Source of the DNA: Butyrivibrio sp.
GTDB taxonomy: Bacteria > Bacillota > Clostridia > Lachnospirales > Lachnospiraceae
NCBI GenBank assembly: GCA_015056585.1
Contig: SVFZ01000062.1
Location: forward strand, 1-32,698
Direction of reading: 5' to 3'
Length of the DNA: 32,698 nt
Within the stretch, counting starts at the first letter, position 1; each line of letters begins with the position of its first letter. The position numbers and the translations under genes are program-made. This document shows positions 8,304-15,140 of this stretch, piece by piece. The notes beneath the pieces were generated by a model. The model was not told the DNA's origin. It searched no databases and worked only from the letters and a program-made list of their open reading frames with translations.

Positions 8304-9755
8304 ATGAAATGTCCTAATTGTGGTATGGAAATTCCTGAAGGGCATATGTACTGTGATACCTGTGGCAAAGAGATAAACTTTGTACCGGATTTCGATCCAG
8401 AGGTAGAAAATCAGATTAATGCCACTCTTTCAGGAGTTGCTGATGAACTGAATAAGGAAGAGAGACTAAAAAAAGAACGCAGAGAAAAAATACTTTCTTT
8501 TTTGGGATCGCTCAAGGACAGACGCCATATTGTTTATATGTCGATCATTGCAGTAATACTTATCATAGCTATTATTGCAATTATTTCTTCTGTTACGGGA
8601 AACAGTCCTTATTCATATTTAAGGGCTGCAGAAAGAGAAAAGAATGCCGGACGCATGGATGCTGCTATTGGTATTTTACAGGAAGGAAACAGCTCTTTTC
8701 CCAAAGATGCGGAAATAATATTCAGGTTGTCTGACTATTATCTTGAAAACGGAGACAGTAAAGAAGCGGTTGAAGCATTAAAGAAGATCACGGATACAGC
8801 TCTTTTTCCGGATGAAACAGTTGCAACAGCCTATGAGAGCATTATTTCCATCTATAAACAGGATGAAGAGCTGGATGATATATCGGATATACTTAATTCT
8901 TCTGATAATGAAATAGCAGCTTCAATCAAGGAGAAGTATATTCCGCAAGGGCCTGTAATGAATCCTGTTTCCGGAGAATATGACGACTATGTTGTGATTA
9001 CGCTTGAGCATAGTAATACTTCCGGACAGTGCAAGGTCTTTTACACAGTTAACGGAGATAAACCGGATGCCACAAGCATCCTTTATGAGAATGAAATTGT
9101 GGTGGATACGCCCGGTGAATACGATATAAAAGCCGTATGTATCAATGAATACGGTATTTCAAGCGAGGTTGTTCAAAACACATATACTGTTGTGGATGGA
9201 CTTCCGGCAGAGCCTGTAATCATGGAACCAAGCGGTGATTATAATCAGAACACCATGATAGTTGCTGTGGCAGAGGAAGGCTGTACGATTTTTTATACTA
9301 CGGACGGATCAGATCCGGATATAGATTCCAAACAGTATGTCTCACCGATAACAATGCCGGTGGGAACGACACATTATAAGTTTGTAGCAATTAATGTTGA
9401 TGGTGAAAAGAGTGAAATAGTTGAACGAAACTATCATCTTGTATTTACCAGACTTGTTTCAACTGAACAGGCGGTAAATTCGCTTGTCAGCACTCTGGTT
9501 CGGCTTGATTATCTTTTGGATAATACAGGTAAGGTAAGAGGGCTGGATGGACACAATGAGTATATATACAGTGATGTTATTGAGATAGCCGGTGCCGGGG
9601 AATATTATGTTATTGTTGAAAATCATGTCAGCTATGACGGAATATCGAGCCCTACGGGTCTTATATACGCCGTAAATACTCACGATGGTTCGGTTAACAG
9701 ACTGGGATATGATTCCAGCGGCAAATATACACTTATCAAGATTTCAAACAGATAG
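8304..9755 (+). CDS. Zinc-ribbon, single-pass membrane protein with two chitobiase-type beta domains
   Basis: The exact role is unknown; the architecture is clear. An N-terminal zinc ribbon (CPNCG at 3-7, CDTCG at 17-21) would be cytoplasmic. One membrane segment lies at about 75-97 (YMSIIAVILIIAIIAIISS). A helical, TPR-like stretch follows (about 105-210: AGRMDAAIGILQEGNSSFPKD, ENGDSKEAVEALKK). Then come two CHB_HEX_C-type beta repeats, each with the FYT.(N/D)G..PD signature (FYTVNGDKPD; FYTTDGSDPD), and a C-terminal domain of about 100 residues. ATG 8304 is preceded by an in-frame TTG at 8301; ATG is preferred because the zinc ribbon follows at once. The ribosome site is weak (GGAATAGA). 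Its gap to folD is 66 bases. Confidence 0.85.
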   Translation: MKCPNCGMEIPEGHMYCDTCGKEINFVPDFDPEVENQINATLSGVADELNKEERLKKERREKILSFLGSLKDRRHIVYMSIIAVILIIAIIAIISSVTGNSPYSYLRAAEREKNAGRMDAAIGILQEGNSSFPKDAEIIFRLSDYYLENGDSKEAVEALKKITDTALFPDETVATAYESIISIYKQDEELDDISDILNSSDNEIAASIKEKYIPQGPVMNPVSGEYDDYVVITLEHSNTSGQCKVFYTVNGDKPDATSILYENEIVVDTPGEYDIKAVCINEYGISSEVVQNTYTVVDGLPAEPVIMEPSGDYNQNTMIVAVAEEGCTIFYTTDGSDPDIDSKQYVSPITMPVGTTHYKFVAINVDGEKSEIVERNYHLVFTRLVSTEQAVNSLVSTLVRLDYLLDNTGKVRGLDGHNEYIYSDVIEIAGAGEYYVIVENHVSYDGISSPTGLIYAVNTHDGSVNRLGYDSSGKYTLIKISNR

Positions 9756-9756
9756 T

Positions 9757-9828
9757 TACGAATAAAAAACACTTTAATGATTTAAAGAAATAAAGATTGA
9801 AATTTCATATTTATTCGTATATTATAAT
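9757..9828 (+). promoter_or_regulatory. Promoter region of nfnAB with nested palindromes
   Basis: TTGAAA (9797-9802) is 17 bases before TATTAT (9820-9825). Overlapping alternatives TATATT (9818) and TATAAT (9823-9828) fit with 15 or 20 bases. A perfect 10-bp inverted repeat TACGAATAAA (9757-9766) / TTTATTCGTA (9810-9819) brackets CTTTAA-TGAT-TTAAAG (9772-9787). A 10-bp palindrome TGAAATTTCA (9798-9807) overlaps the -35. A repressor or redox regulator could act here. The half-sites do not match the Rex consensus (TTGTTAA/TTGTGAA) that I would expect for such a gene. Confidence 0.5.
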
Positions 9829-9902
9829 ACATTGAGTGCGACTTATAATTTAGGCGAAAGTGCTCTCTTTGGTAAAAGAAATGAATTGGCAGGAGGATGA
9901 CT

Positions 9903-10778
9903 ATGTTCAAGATTTTAGAGGCTAATGAGCTGACAACGAACATAATTCAGATGATCGTTGAGGCTCCACGTGTGGCACAGGCATGTTTACCCGGACAGTT
10001 TCTTATTATCCGTGTAGATGCAGAAGGGGAGAGAATTCCTCTTACAATTTGTGACTATGACAGAGAGAAGGGTACAGTAGAAATAGTTGTACAGGCTATC
10101 GGCGCTGAGACTTTCGCTCTTAAGAATCTTAAAAAAGGCGACTGCCTTGCAGATGTGGTTGGACCTTTGGGCAAACCATCAGATCTTTGCGAGGAGCCTG
10201 TAGAGGAACTCAAGAAAAAGAAAATCGTATTTATCGCAGGCGGTGTCGGAACAGCTCCTGTATATCCACAGGCCAAGTACCTTAAAGAGCATGGTGTAGA
10301 CTGCGATGTTATTATTGGTGCAAAGACCAAGGATCTGGTTATCCTTGAAGATAGATTTAAGAAGGTATGTAACCTTCATATTACAACAGATGATGGATCT
10401 TATGGCAGAAGCGGAATGGTTACCAAGGCTCTTCAGGACCTTTGGGATGAGGGCAACAAATATGACCACTGCGTTGCTATTGGACCTATGATCATGATGA
10501 AATTTGTTTGTAAACTCACACAGGAACTGGGAATTCCTACAGTTGTCAGCATGAACCCTATCATGGTTGATGGAACAGGTATGTGCGGAGCTTGTCGTCT
10601 TACTGTTGATGGACAGGTAAAGTTTGCATGTGTTGACGGACCTGAGTTTGATGGCCACAAGGTTGACTTTGATCAGGCTATGAACAGAATGAAACTTTAC
10701 AAGACAGAGGAAGGAAGACTTCTCTTAAGGGAACAGGAAGGCAAGACTCACCACGGCGGATGTGGCAACTGCAATTGA
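9903..10778 (+). CDS. nfnA: NADH-dependent ferredoxin:NADP+ oxidoreductase small subunit (NfnA-like)
   Basis: NfnA carries FAD, binds NAD(H) and holds a [2Fe-2S] cluster. With NfnB it couples NADPH, NADH and ferredoxin by flavin-based electron bifurcation. The 291-residue protein has an N-terminal flavin beta-barrel (PGQFLIIRV, RIPLTICDYD), a nucleotide-binding GGVGTAPVYPQAKYL near 110-125, and the cluster motif GTGMCGACR...KFACVDGPEFDGHKVD near 220-245, with a Cys-rich tail (GGCGNCN). It also resembles dihydroorotate dehydrogenase electron-transfer subunits (PyrK); the adjacent NfnB decides the call. An in-frame ATG at 9897 abuts AGGAGG (9891-9896), so ATG 9903, six bases downstream, is the start. 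Confidence 0.9.
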   Translation: MFKILEANELTTNIIQMIVEAPRVAQACLPGQFLIIRVDAEGERIPLTICDYDREKGTVEIVVQAIGAETFALKNLKKGDCLADVVGPLGKPSDLCEEPVEELKKKKIVFIAGGVGTAPVYPQAKYLKEHGVDCDVIIGAKTKDLVILEDRFKKVCNLHITTDDGSYGRSGMVTKALQDLWDEGNKYDHCVAIGPMIMMKFVCKLTQELGIPTVVSMNPIMVDGTGMCGACRLTVDGQVKFACVDGPEFDGHKVDFDQAMNRMKLYKTEEGRLLLREQEGKTHHGGCGNCN

Positions 10779-10783
10779 TAAAT

Positions 10784-10965
10784 GGATTCAAAGTCTTATG
10801 CTTCTGTGCTTGCACAAAGAAGTATAAGACCTTGAAGACATAACATGCATAAGGAAAAAAGATATACGAATGAAATGAGTATATCGATTTCCGAATGCAT
10901 GTAGCATGGCGAGAACGAAGTGATGCCATGCGATATCAATAAAAAAGTCGTGGAAATCATTTTTT
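10784..10965 (+). ncRNA. Structured intercistronic RNA element, copy B (nfnA-nfnB), with extra hairpins
   Basis: The core hairpin has arms 10787-10804 and 10819-10836, with one G.U and the same A.C mismatch as copy A (A10792/C10831), and the identical apex TGTGCTTGCACA (10805-10816). After the conserved AGGAAAAAAGATA there are further structures absent from copy A. ACATGCAT (10843-10850) pairs with ATGCATGT (10895-10902), enclosing GATATAC (10861-10867) / GTATATC (10879-10885). GCATGGC (10904-10910) pairs with GCCATGC (10925-10931). GATTTCC (10886-10892) pairs with GGAAATC (10952-10958), directly before six T (10960-10965). That last stem cannot form together with the ACATGCAT stem except as a pseudoknot, an attenuator-like layout. 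The nfnB ribosome site AAAAGGAG follows at once. Confidence 0.72.
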
Positions 10966-10981
10966 AAAAGGAGATTAGCAA

Positions 10982-12367
10982 ATGGATGGATTTGTAAGAG
11001 TTCCTGTACGTGAGCAGGATCCCAAGGTTCGTGCCACCAATTTTGGTGAAGTTTGCCTTGGATATAATAAAGAAGAAGCTATGAAAGAGGCTGCAAGATG
11101 CCTTAACTGTAAGAACCCCAAATGTGTTCAGGGATGTCCTGTATCAATTAACATTCCTGCATTTATTCAGCAGGTTAAAGAGGGAGATGTTGAGGGTGCT
11201 TACCAGACTATAAGCCTTTCAAGTGCACTTCCTGCAGTATGCGGACGTGTATGCCCTCAGGAGAGCCAGTGCGAGGGGCAGTGCGTAAGAGGCATCAAGG
11301 GAGACGCTGTTTCTATCGGTAAGCTTGAGAGATTTGTTGCTGATACAGCTCGTGAAATGGGCATTAAGCCTGCAGGAGCCAAGGAGAAAAAGGGCAAGAA
11401 GGTTGCTATCATCGGTTCAGGCCCTTCAGGACTTACATGCGCTGGAGATCTTGCAAAGATGGGCTATGATGTAACTATCTTTGAAGCTCTTCATGAGGCC
11501 GGTGGTGTTCTGGTTTATGGTATTCCTGAGTTCCGTCTTCCTAAGGAAGATGTTGTTAAGAAGGAAATCGAAAACGTTAAATCTCTCGGAGTTAAGATTG
11601 AAACAGATGTTGTTATCGGCAAGTCTGTTACAATTGATGAACTTATGGAAAAAGAGGGCTTTGAGGCCGTATTTATTGGATCAGGCGCCGGACTTCCAAG
11701 ATTCATGAATATTCCCGGTGAGCAAGCAATGGGTGTATTCTCAGCAAATGAGTTCCTCACAAGAAGCAATCTTATGAAGGCATTTGATGAGAACTCAAGA
11801 ACACCTATCATGAGACCTAAGAAGTGCGTAGTAGTTGGTGGCGGTAACGTTGCTATGGACGCTGCAAGAACAGCACTTCGTCTTGGCGCTGAGGTTCACG
11901 TTGTTTACAGACGTGGCGAAGAGGAGCTTCCTGCACGTAAGGAAGAGGTTCATCACGCTAAGGAAGAGGGTATCATTTTTGACCTTCTTACAAACCCTGT
12001 TGAGATCCATGCTGACGAGAACGGCTGGGTAACAGGCATTACATGTATCAGAATGGAACTTGGAGAGCCTGATGAGTCAGGAAGAAGAAGCCCTGTTGAG
12101 GTTCCGGGTTCTGAGTTTGAAATTGAATGTGATGCAGTAATCATGTCACTTGGTACTTCACCTAATCCTCTTATTTCTTCTACAACAGAGGGACTTGAAG
12201 TTAATCGCAGAAAATGTATCGTTGCAGAGGAAGCAAACGGACAGACCTCCAAGAAAGGTGTATTTGCCGGTGGAGATGCTGTTACAGGTGCTGCTACAGT
12301 TATTCTTGCTATGGGAGCAGGAAAGGCTGCTGCAAAGGGAATTGACGAGTATCTGTCAAATAAATAA
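10982..12367 (+). CDS. nfnB: NADH-dependent ferredoxin:NADP+ oxidoreductase large subunit (NfnB-like)
   Basis: NfnB binds the bifurcating FAD, NADP(H) and two [4Fe-4S] clusters. The 461-residue protein has the N-terminal Cys-rich domain (CLNCKNPKCVQGCPVSI; CGRVCPQESQCEGQCVRG), an FAD Rossmann motif GSGPSGLTCAGDLAKMGYD, and EAGGVLVYGIPEFRLP. It has a second Rossmann motif VVGGGNVAMDAARTALRLG for NADP with VYRR, and the C-terminal FAD segment GVFAGGDAVTGAATVILAMG. The same fold is annotated as glutamate synthase small subunit (GltA/GltD). No glutamate synthase large subunit is present and an NfnA gene precedes it, so NfnB is preferred. The start has AAAAGGAG 8-10 bases upstream. It is separated from nfnA by the 203-base structured region and ends at a strong terminator. 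Confidence 0.9.
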   Translation: MDGFVRVPVREQDPKVRATNFGEVCLGYNKEEAMKEAARCLNCKNPKCVQGCPVSINIPAFIQQVKEGDVEGAYQTISLSSALPAVCGRVCPQESQCEGQCVRGIKGDAVSIGKLERFVADTAREMGIKPAGAKEKKGKKVAIIGSGPSGLTCAGDLAKMGYDVTIFEALHEAGGVLVYGIPEFRLPKEDVVKKEIENVKSLGVKIETDVVIGKSVTIDELMEKEGFEAVFIGSGAGLPRFMNIPGEQAMGVFSANEFLTRSNLMKAFDENSRTPIMRPKKCVVVGGGNVAMDAARTALRLGAEVHVVYRRGEEELPARKEEVHHAKEEGIIFDLLTNPVEIHADENGWVTGITCIRMELGEPDESGRRSPVEVPGSEFEIECDAVIMSLGTSPNPLISSTTEGLEVNRRKCIVAEEANGQTSKKGVFAGGDAVTGAATVILAMGAGKAAAKGIDEYLSNK

Positions 12368-12378
12368 TAAAAATACGA

Positions 12379-12416
12379 AGAAGGTCCGATACGAACAAGT
12401 CGGACCTTCTTTTTTT
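12379..12416 (+). terminator. Intrinsic terminator after nfnB
   Basis: AGAAGGTCCG (12379-12388) pairs perfectly with CGGACCTTCT (12401-12410), with a 12-nt loop and a run of seven T (12410-12416). It closes the nfnAB unit. Confidence 0.95.
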
Positions 12417-12468
12417 ATCTATTTGTTTGGCGCTTCATGCTAACAAATCACCCAAAACGCCGCTACTA

Positions 12469-12477
12469 TGGTATAAT
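12469..12477 (+). promoter_or_regulatory. Extended -10 promoter of the MORN-protein operon
   Basis: TGG-TATAAT (TG 12469-12470, TATAAT 12472-12477) with no recognisable -35. It has the same TGGTATA form as the ftsK promoter and lies 41 bases before the ATG at 12519, just beyond the nfnB terminator. Confidence 0.65.
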
Positions 12478-12518
12478 TATAAAGATTGCATAAACTATAG
12501 ACAGGTTTGGTGATATAG

Positions 12519-13577
12519 ATGGAAAGAGATGAAAAGATTAGAGTTGCTATTACAGCGGGAATTGTCGGTGTAATACTGCTGATTTTGGTATTATATCTTG
12601 CTCTGTCGGGCAAGAATAAGGATAATTCTACTGATTCTGAAAGCAGAGATACAGAGATTGCAGCTACGATGGATGGCACAGATTCGATAAGTCAGAACAG
12701 TAGTGAAAGCAAGCCGGACGAAAGCGGAGAAGATAAAGAAGCATCAGATAAAGATATAGACGCTTCAAAAGATAAGTCTGATTCTGCATTGGGTTCTTCA
12801 AGCAGTACTACCGTAAAGAATACAAAAAAGAAAAAGACAATCTCCGGTAACAGCCTCTACAGAACAGAATCCGCCGAAATTAGAAATGTATATAAAGGAC
12901 TTGCCATAGATATAGAAGCTCAGATGAATGAAATGGCGTCGTACTGGAGTGAGGGTAACACAGACGCTGTAAGAGATTTGGGTAATCTTGACAGATTTGA
13001 GGCTATGTCTTATAAGCTGGAAGGCACATCTGACTTTTTCTATTATGGCGATCTTAATGAAAACGGGCTTCCTAATGGCAAAGGGCTTGCATGCTATGCA
13101 AATGACCAGTATTACTATGGCGATTTTGTAAATGGCGTTCGAAGCGGAGAGGGCTGCTGGATATCTTTTTACCCGGAATATGATCAGAATGTTGTAAAAG
13201 AGCATATGTATACCGGAAAGTGGCTAAATGACCTTCCAAACGGAGAGGGCCAAGAGCACTATGATTATGACATAGCTTTTATGAATGATGAAGATATTTA
13301 TGTCCAGAATGCTATAGGTGAATTTAAGGACGGGCTTTATAACGGCCGCATGTACATGATTACCGTAAACAGCAATTATGAAACCAAGGAATGGTATGGA
13401 AACTGCGAAAATGGTACATGGAAACAGGTGGTTAATACGACTAAGGACCAGGAAGGCAGAAGTGCCGTAATGGATGAGAAAGACAATCCGGATAATCATA
13501 TATGGCTTGTGCAGGAGAGAATGAAGGATAACGGCATTCATGGCATTATTACCGGCGGGAATATGGTGAAAAAATGA
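12519..13577 (+). CDS. Single-pass membrane protein with MORN repeats
   Basis: A 352-residue protein of unknown function. A short charged N-terminus is followed by one membrane segment (about 8-30, [23 protein letters not shown]). Next comes a Ser/Asp/Lys-rich disordered linker (about 31-110), a helical stretch (about 120-165), and then MORN-type repeats with the YxGxxxNGxxxGxG pattern: [43 protein letters not shown] and [14 protein letters not shown] domains in bacteria are often surface-exposed, and the predicted orientation puts them outside. ATG 12519 has a modest GGTTTGGTG upstream. The stop overlaps the rlmH start (ATGA, 13574-13577), so rlmH is translationally coupled to it, which is curious for a methyltransferase. 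Confidence 0.85.
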   Translation: MERDEKIRVAITAGIVGVILLILVLYLALSGKNKDNSTDSESRDTEIAATMDGTDSISQNSSESKPDESGEDKEASDKDIDASKDKSDSALGSSSSTTVKNTKKKKTISGNSLYRTESAEIRNVYKGLAIDIEAQMNEMASYWSEGNTDAVRDLGNLDRFEAMSYKLEGTSDFFYYGDLNENGLPNGKGLACYANDQYYYGDFVNGVRSGEGCWISFYPEYDQNVVKEHMYTGKWLNDLPNGEGQEHYDYDIAFMNDEDIYVQNAIGEFKDGLYNGRMYMITVNSNYETKEWYGNCENGTWKQVVNTTKDQEGRSAVMDEKDNPDNHIWLVQERMKDNGIHGIITGGNMVKK

Positions 13578-14056
13578 GCACAATAAGTATCATCTGTGTT
13601 GGCAAGATTAAGGAGAAGTACTGGAATGATGCTATCAGTGAATATTCAAAGCGCTTATCCAGATACTGCAAGCTTAATATTATCGAGGTTGCTGACGAGA
13701 AAACTCCGGACAATGCACCTTCTGCCATAGAGGAGCAAATTAAGAAAAAAGAGGGAGACCGTATATTACAAAATATTGATCAGGGGACTTTCGTCTGTGC
13801 ACTGGCAATAAACGGCAAGAAATATTCATCAGAGTCTTTTTCGGAATATATAAGTAGTCTTGGAGTACAGGGCATAAGTCATATTGGGTTTGTGATCGGC
13901 GGATCATTGGGGCTTAGCAGCGAGGTCCTTGCGCGTGCGGATGCAAAGATCAGTTTTTCGGACATGACCTTTCCTCATCAGATGATGAGAGTGATACTTC
14001 TTGAACAGATTTACAGAGCTTATCGCATTATGAGAGGTGAGCCTTATCATAAATAG
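13574..14056 (+). CDS. rlmH: 23S rRNA pseudouridine-1915 N3-methyltransferase (RlmH)
   Basis: RlmH is a SPOUT-fold SAM enzyme that methylates pseudouridine 1915 in helix 69 of 23S rRNA on the assembled ribosome. At 160 residues it is the usual length. The N-terminus [14 protein letters not shown], the middle [20 protein letters not shown] and the knotted C-terminal half ([46 protein letters not shown]) are all intact. Its ATG overlaps the stop of the MORN gene by four bases. A small hairpin (14057-14087) lies between its stop and phoH. Confidence 0.97.
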   Translation: MSTISIICVGKIKEKYWNDAISEYSKRLSRYCKLNIIEVADEKTPDNAPSAIEEQIKKKEGDRILQNIDQGTFVCALAINGKKYSSESFSEYISSLGVQGISHIGFVIGGSLGLSSEVLARADAKISFSDMTFPHQMMRVILLEQIYRAYRIMRGEPYHK

Positions 14057-14087
14057 CGATTGATTTAAGATTGGAATTAAATAATCG
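14057..14087 (+). other. Hairpin between rlmH and phoH
   Basis: CGATT (14057-14061) plus ATTTAA (14063-14068) pair with TTAAAT (14077-14082) plus AATCG (14083-14087), giving an 11-bp stem with one bulged G. It begins one base after the rlmH stop and ends just before the phoH ribosome site. It has no T-run, so it may stabilise or process the mRNA rather than terminate it. Confidence 0.45.
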
Positions 14088-14099
14088 GGCGGAGCAGGT

Positions 14100-15140
14100 A
14101 TGAGTGAAATAACAGAACTGTCACTGGCGCTTACAGCTGAGGATGAGAGGAATATCTTTGGCGGAAACGACAGTTATATTAAGAAAATTGAAAAGAGCCT
14201 TCACGTGGAGATCATTGACAGAAATGGTGAACTTCACATTATTGGGGATAAGGAAGGCGCAAGAAAAGCATCAGGAATAATTCGAGAGCTGGTGCAGCTT
14301 TCAAGACGTGGGAGCAGCATAGAGGAACAGAGCGTGGACTATGCTATCTCTCTAAAAGAGGATGAGAAGGAAAAAGCTCCCATAAACGACAATATCCTTG
14401 TTGATATTGATAAAGATGTTATATGCCACACAATTTCAGGTAAGCCCATAAAGCCAAAGACGCTGGGACAGAAGAGATACATAGATGCTATCAGAAATAA
14501 TATGATCGTTTTTGGTCTGGGACCGGCGGGAACCGGTAAAACATATCTTGGAATGGCAATGGCTATCACGGCTTTTCAGAGAGAAGAGGTATCCAGAATA
14601 ATTCTTACAAGACCGGCAATAGAAGCAGGCGAGAAACTCGGTTTTTTGCCGGGAGATCTGCAGAGTAAGGTTGATCCTTATTTAAGGCCGTTGTATGATG
14701 CGCTCTACCAGATAATGGGAACAGAGAACTTCATCAAGAATATGGAGAAGGGACTGATTGAAGTAGCTCCTTTGGCATATATGAGAGGAAGAACTCTGGA
14801 CAATGCATTTATCATTCTGGATGAAGCACAGAACACCACGCCAGCGCAGATGAAGATGTTTCTTACCCGTATCGGATTTGGCTCAAAGGTAATTGTTACC
14901 GGCGATGCATCACAAAAGGATCTTGCACCGGATGTTAAGTCCGGACTGGATGTTGCACAAAGTGTTCTTAAGGGAATCGATGATATTGCTTTTTGTACCT
15001 TAACAAGCAGTGATGTTGTGAGACATCCTCTGGTGCAGAAGATTGTTAAGGCATATGAAGACTATGAAAAGAAAGATGTAAATAGACAAAAGAAAAAAGC
15101 TATTCAGAAATTGGAGAGACATTCAAGGGATGGAAAATGA
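14100..15140 (+). CDS. phoH: PhoH-family ATPase (PhoL/YbeZ type)
   Basis: A cytoplasmic P-loop NTPase linked to RNA metabolism and, through neighbour YbeY, to ribosome maturation. The 346 residues comprise an N-terminal KH-like region (about 20-75: SYIKKIEKSLHVEIIDRNGE, HIIGDKEGARKASGII) and the PhoH domain. That domain has PKTLGQKRYIDAI, Walker A GPAGTGKT (141-148), LTRPAIEAGEKLGFLPGDL, Walker B ILDEAQN (241-245 for DEAQN) and VTGDASQKDL. The C-terminal tail is basic. The order phoH, 7TM-HD, ybeY is a conserved Firmicutes cluster. It overlaps the next gene by 11 bases. Confidence 0.94.
   Translation: MSEITELSLALTAEDERNIFGGNDSYIKKIEKSLHVEIIDRNGELHIIGDKEGARKASGIIRELVQLSRRGSSIEEQSVDYAISLKEDEKEKAPINDNILVDIDKDVICHTISGKPIKPKTLGQKRYIDAIRNNMIVFGLGPAGTGKTYLGMAMAITAFQREEVSRIILTRPAIEAGEKLGFLPGDLQSKVDPYLRPLYDALYQIMGTENFIKNMEKGLIEVAPLAYMRGRTLDNAFIILDEAQNTTPAQMKMFLTRIGFGSKVIVTGDASQKDLAPDVKSGLDVAQSVLKGIDDIAFCTLTSSDVVRHPLVQKIVKAYEDYEKKDVNRQKKKAIQKLERHSRDGK

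Noticed and set aside
9897-9902. ATG 9897 as the nfnA start
   Set aside because: It directly abuts AGGAGG (9891-9896), leaving no spacer; ATG 9903 has ideal spacing.
7264-10885. The two similar intergenic elements as a mobile repeat (REP/MITE) pair
   Set aside because: Not fully excluded, but stem sequences differ with compensatory changes while loops and flanks are identical, which is unlike decay of a transposed copy.
10982-12367. Glutamate synthase small subunit (GltD/GltA)
   Set aside because: The sequence fits that superfamily, but no large subunit is present and a matching NfnA gene precedes it, so NfnB is more likely.
12150-12443. Extra ORF over the end of nfnB and its terminator
   Set aside because: It is a shadow frame inside nfnB and reads through a strong terminator hairpin.
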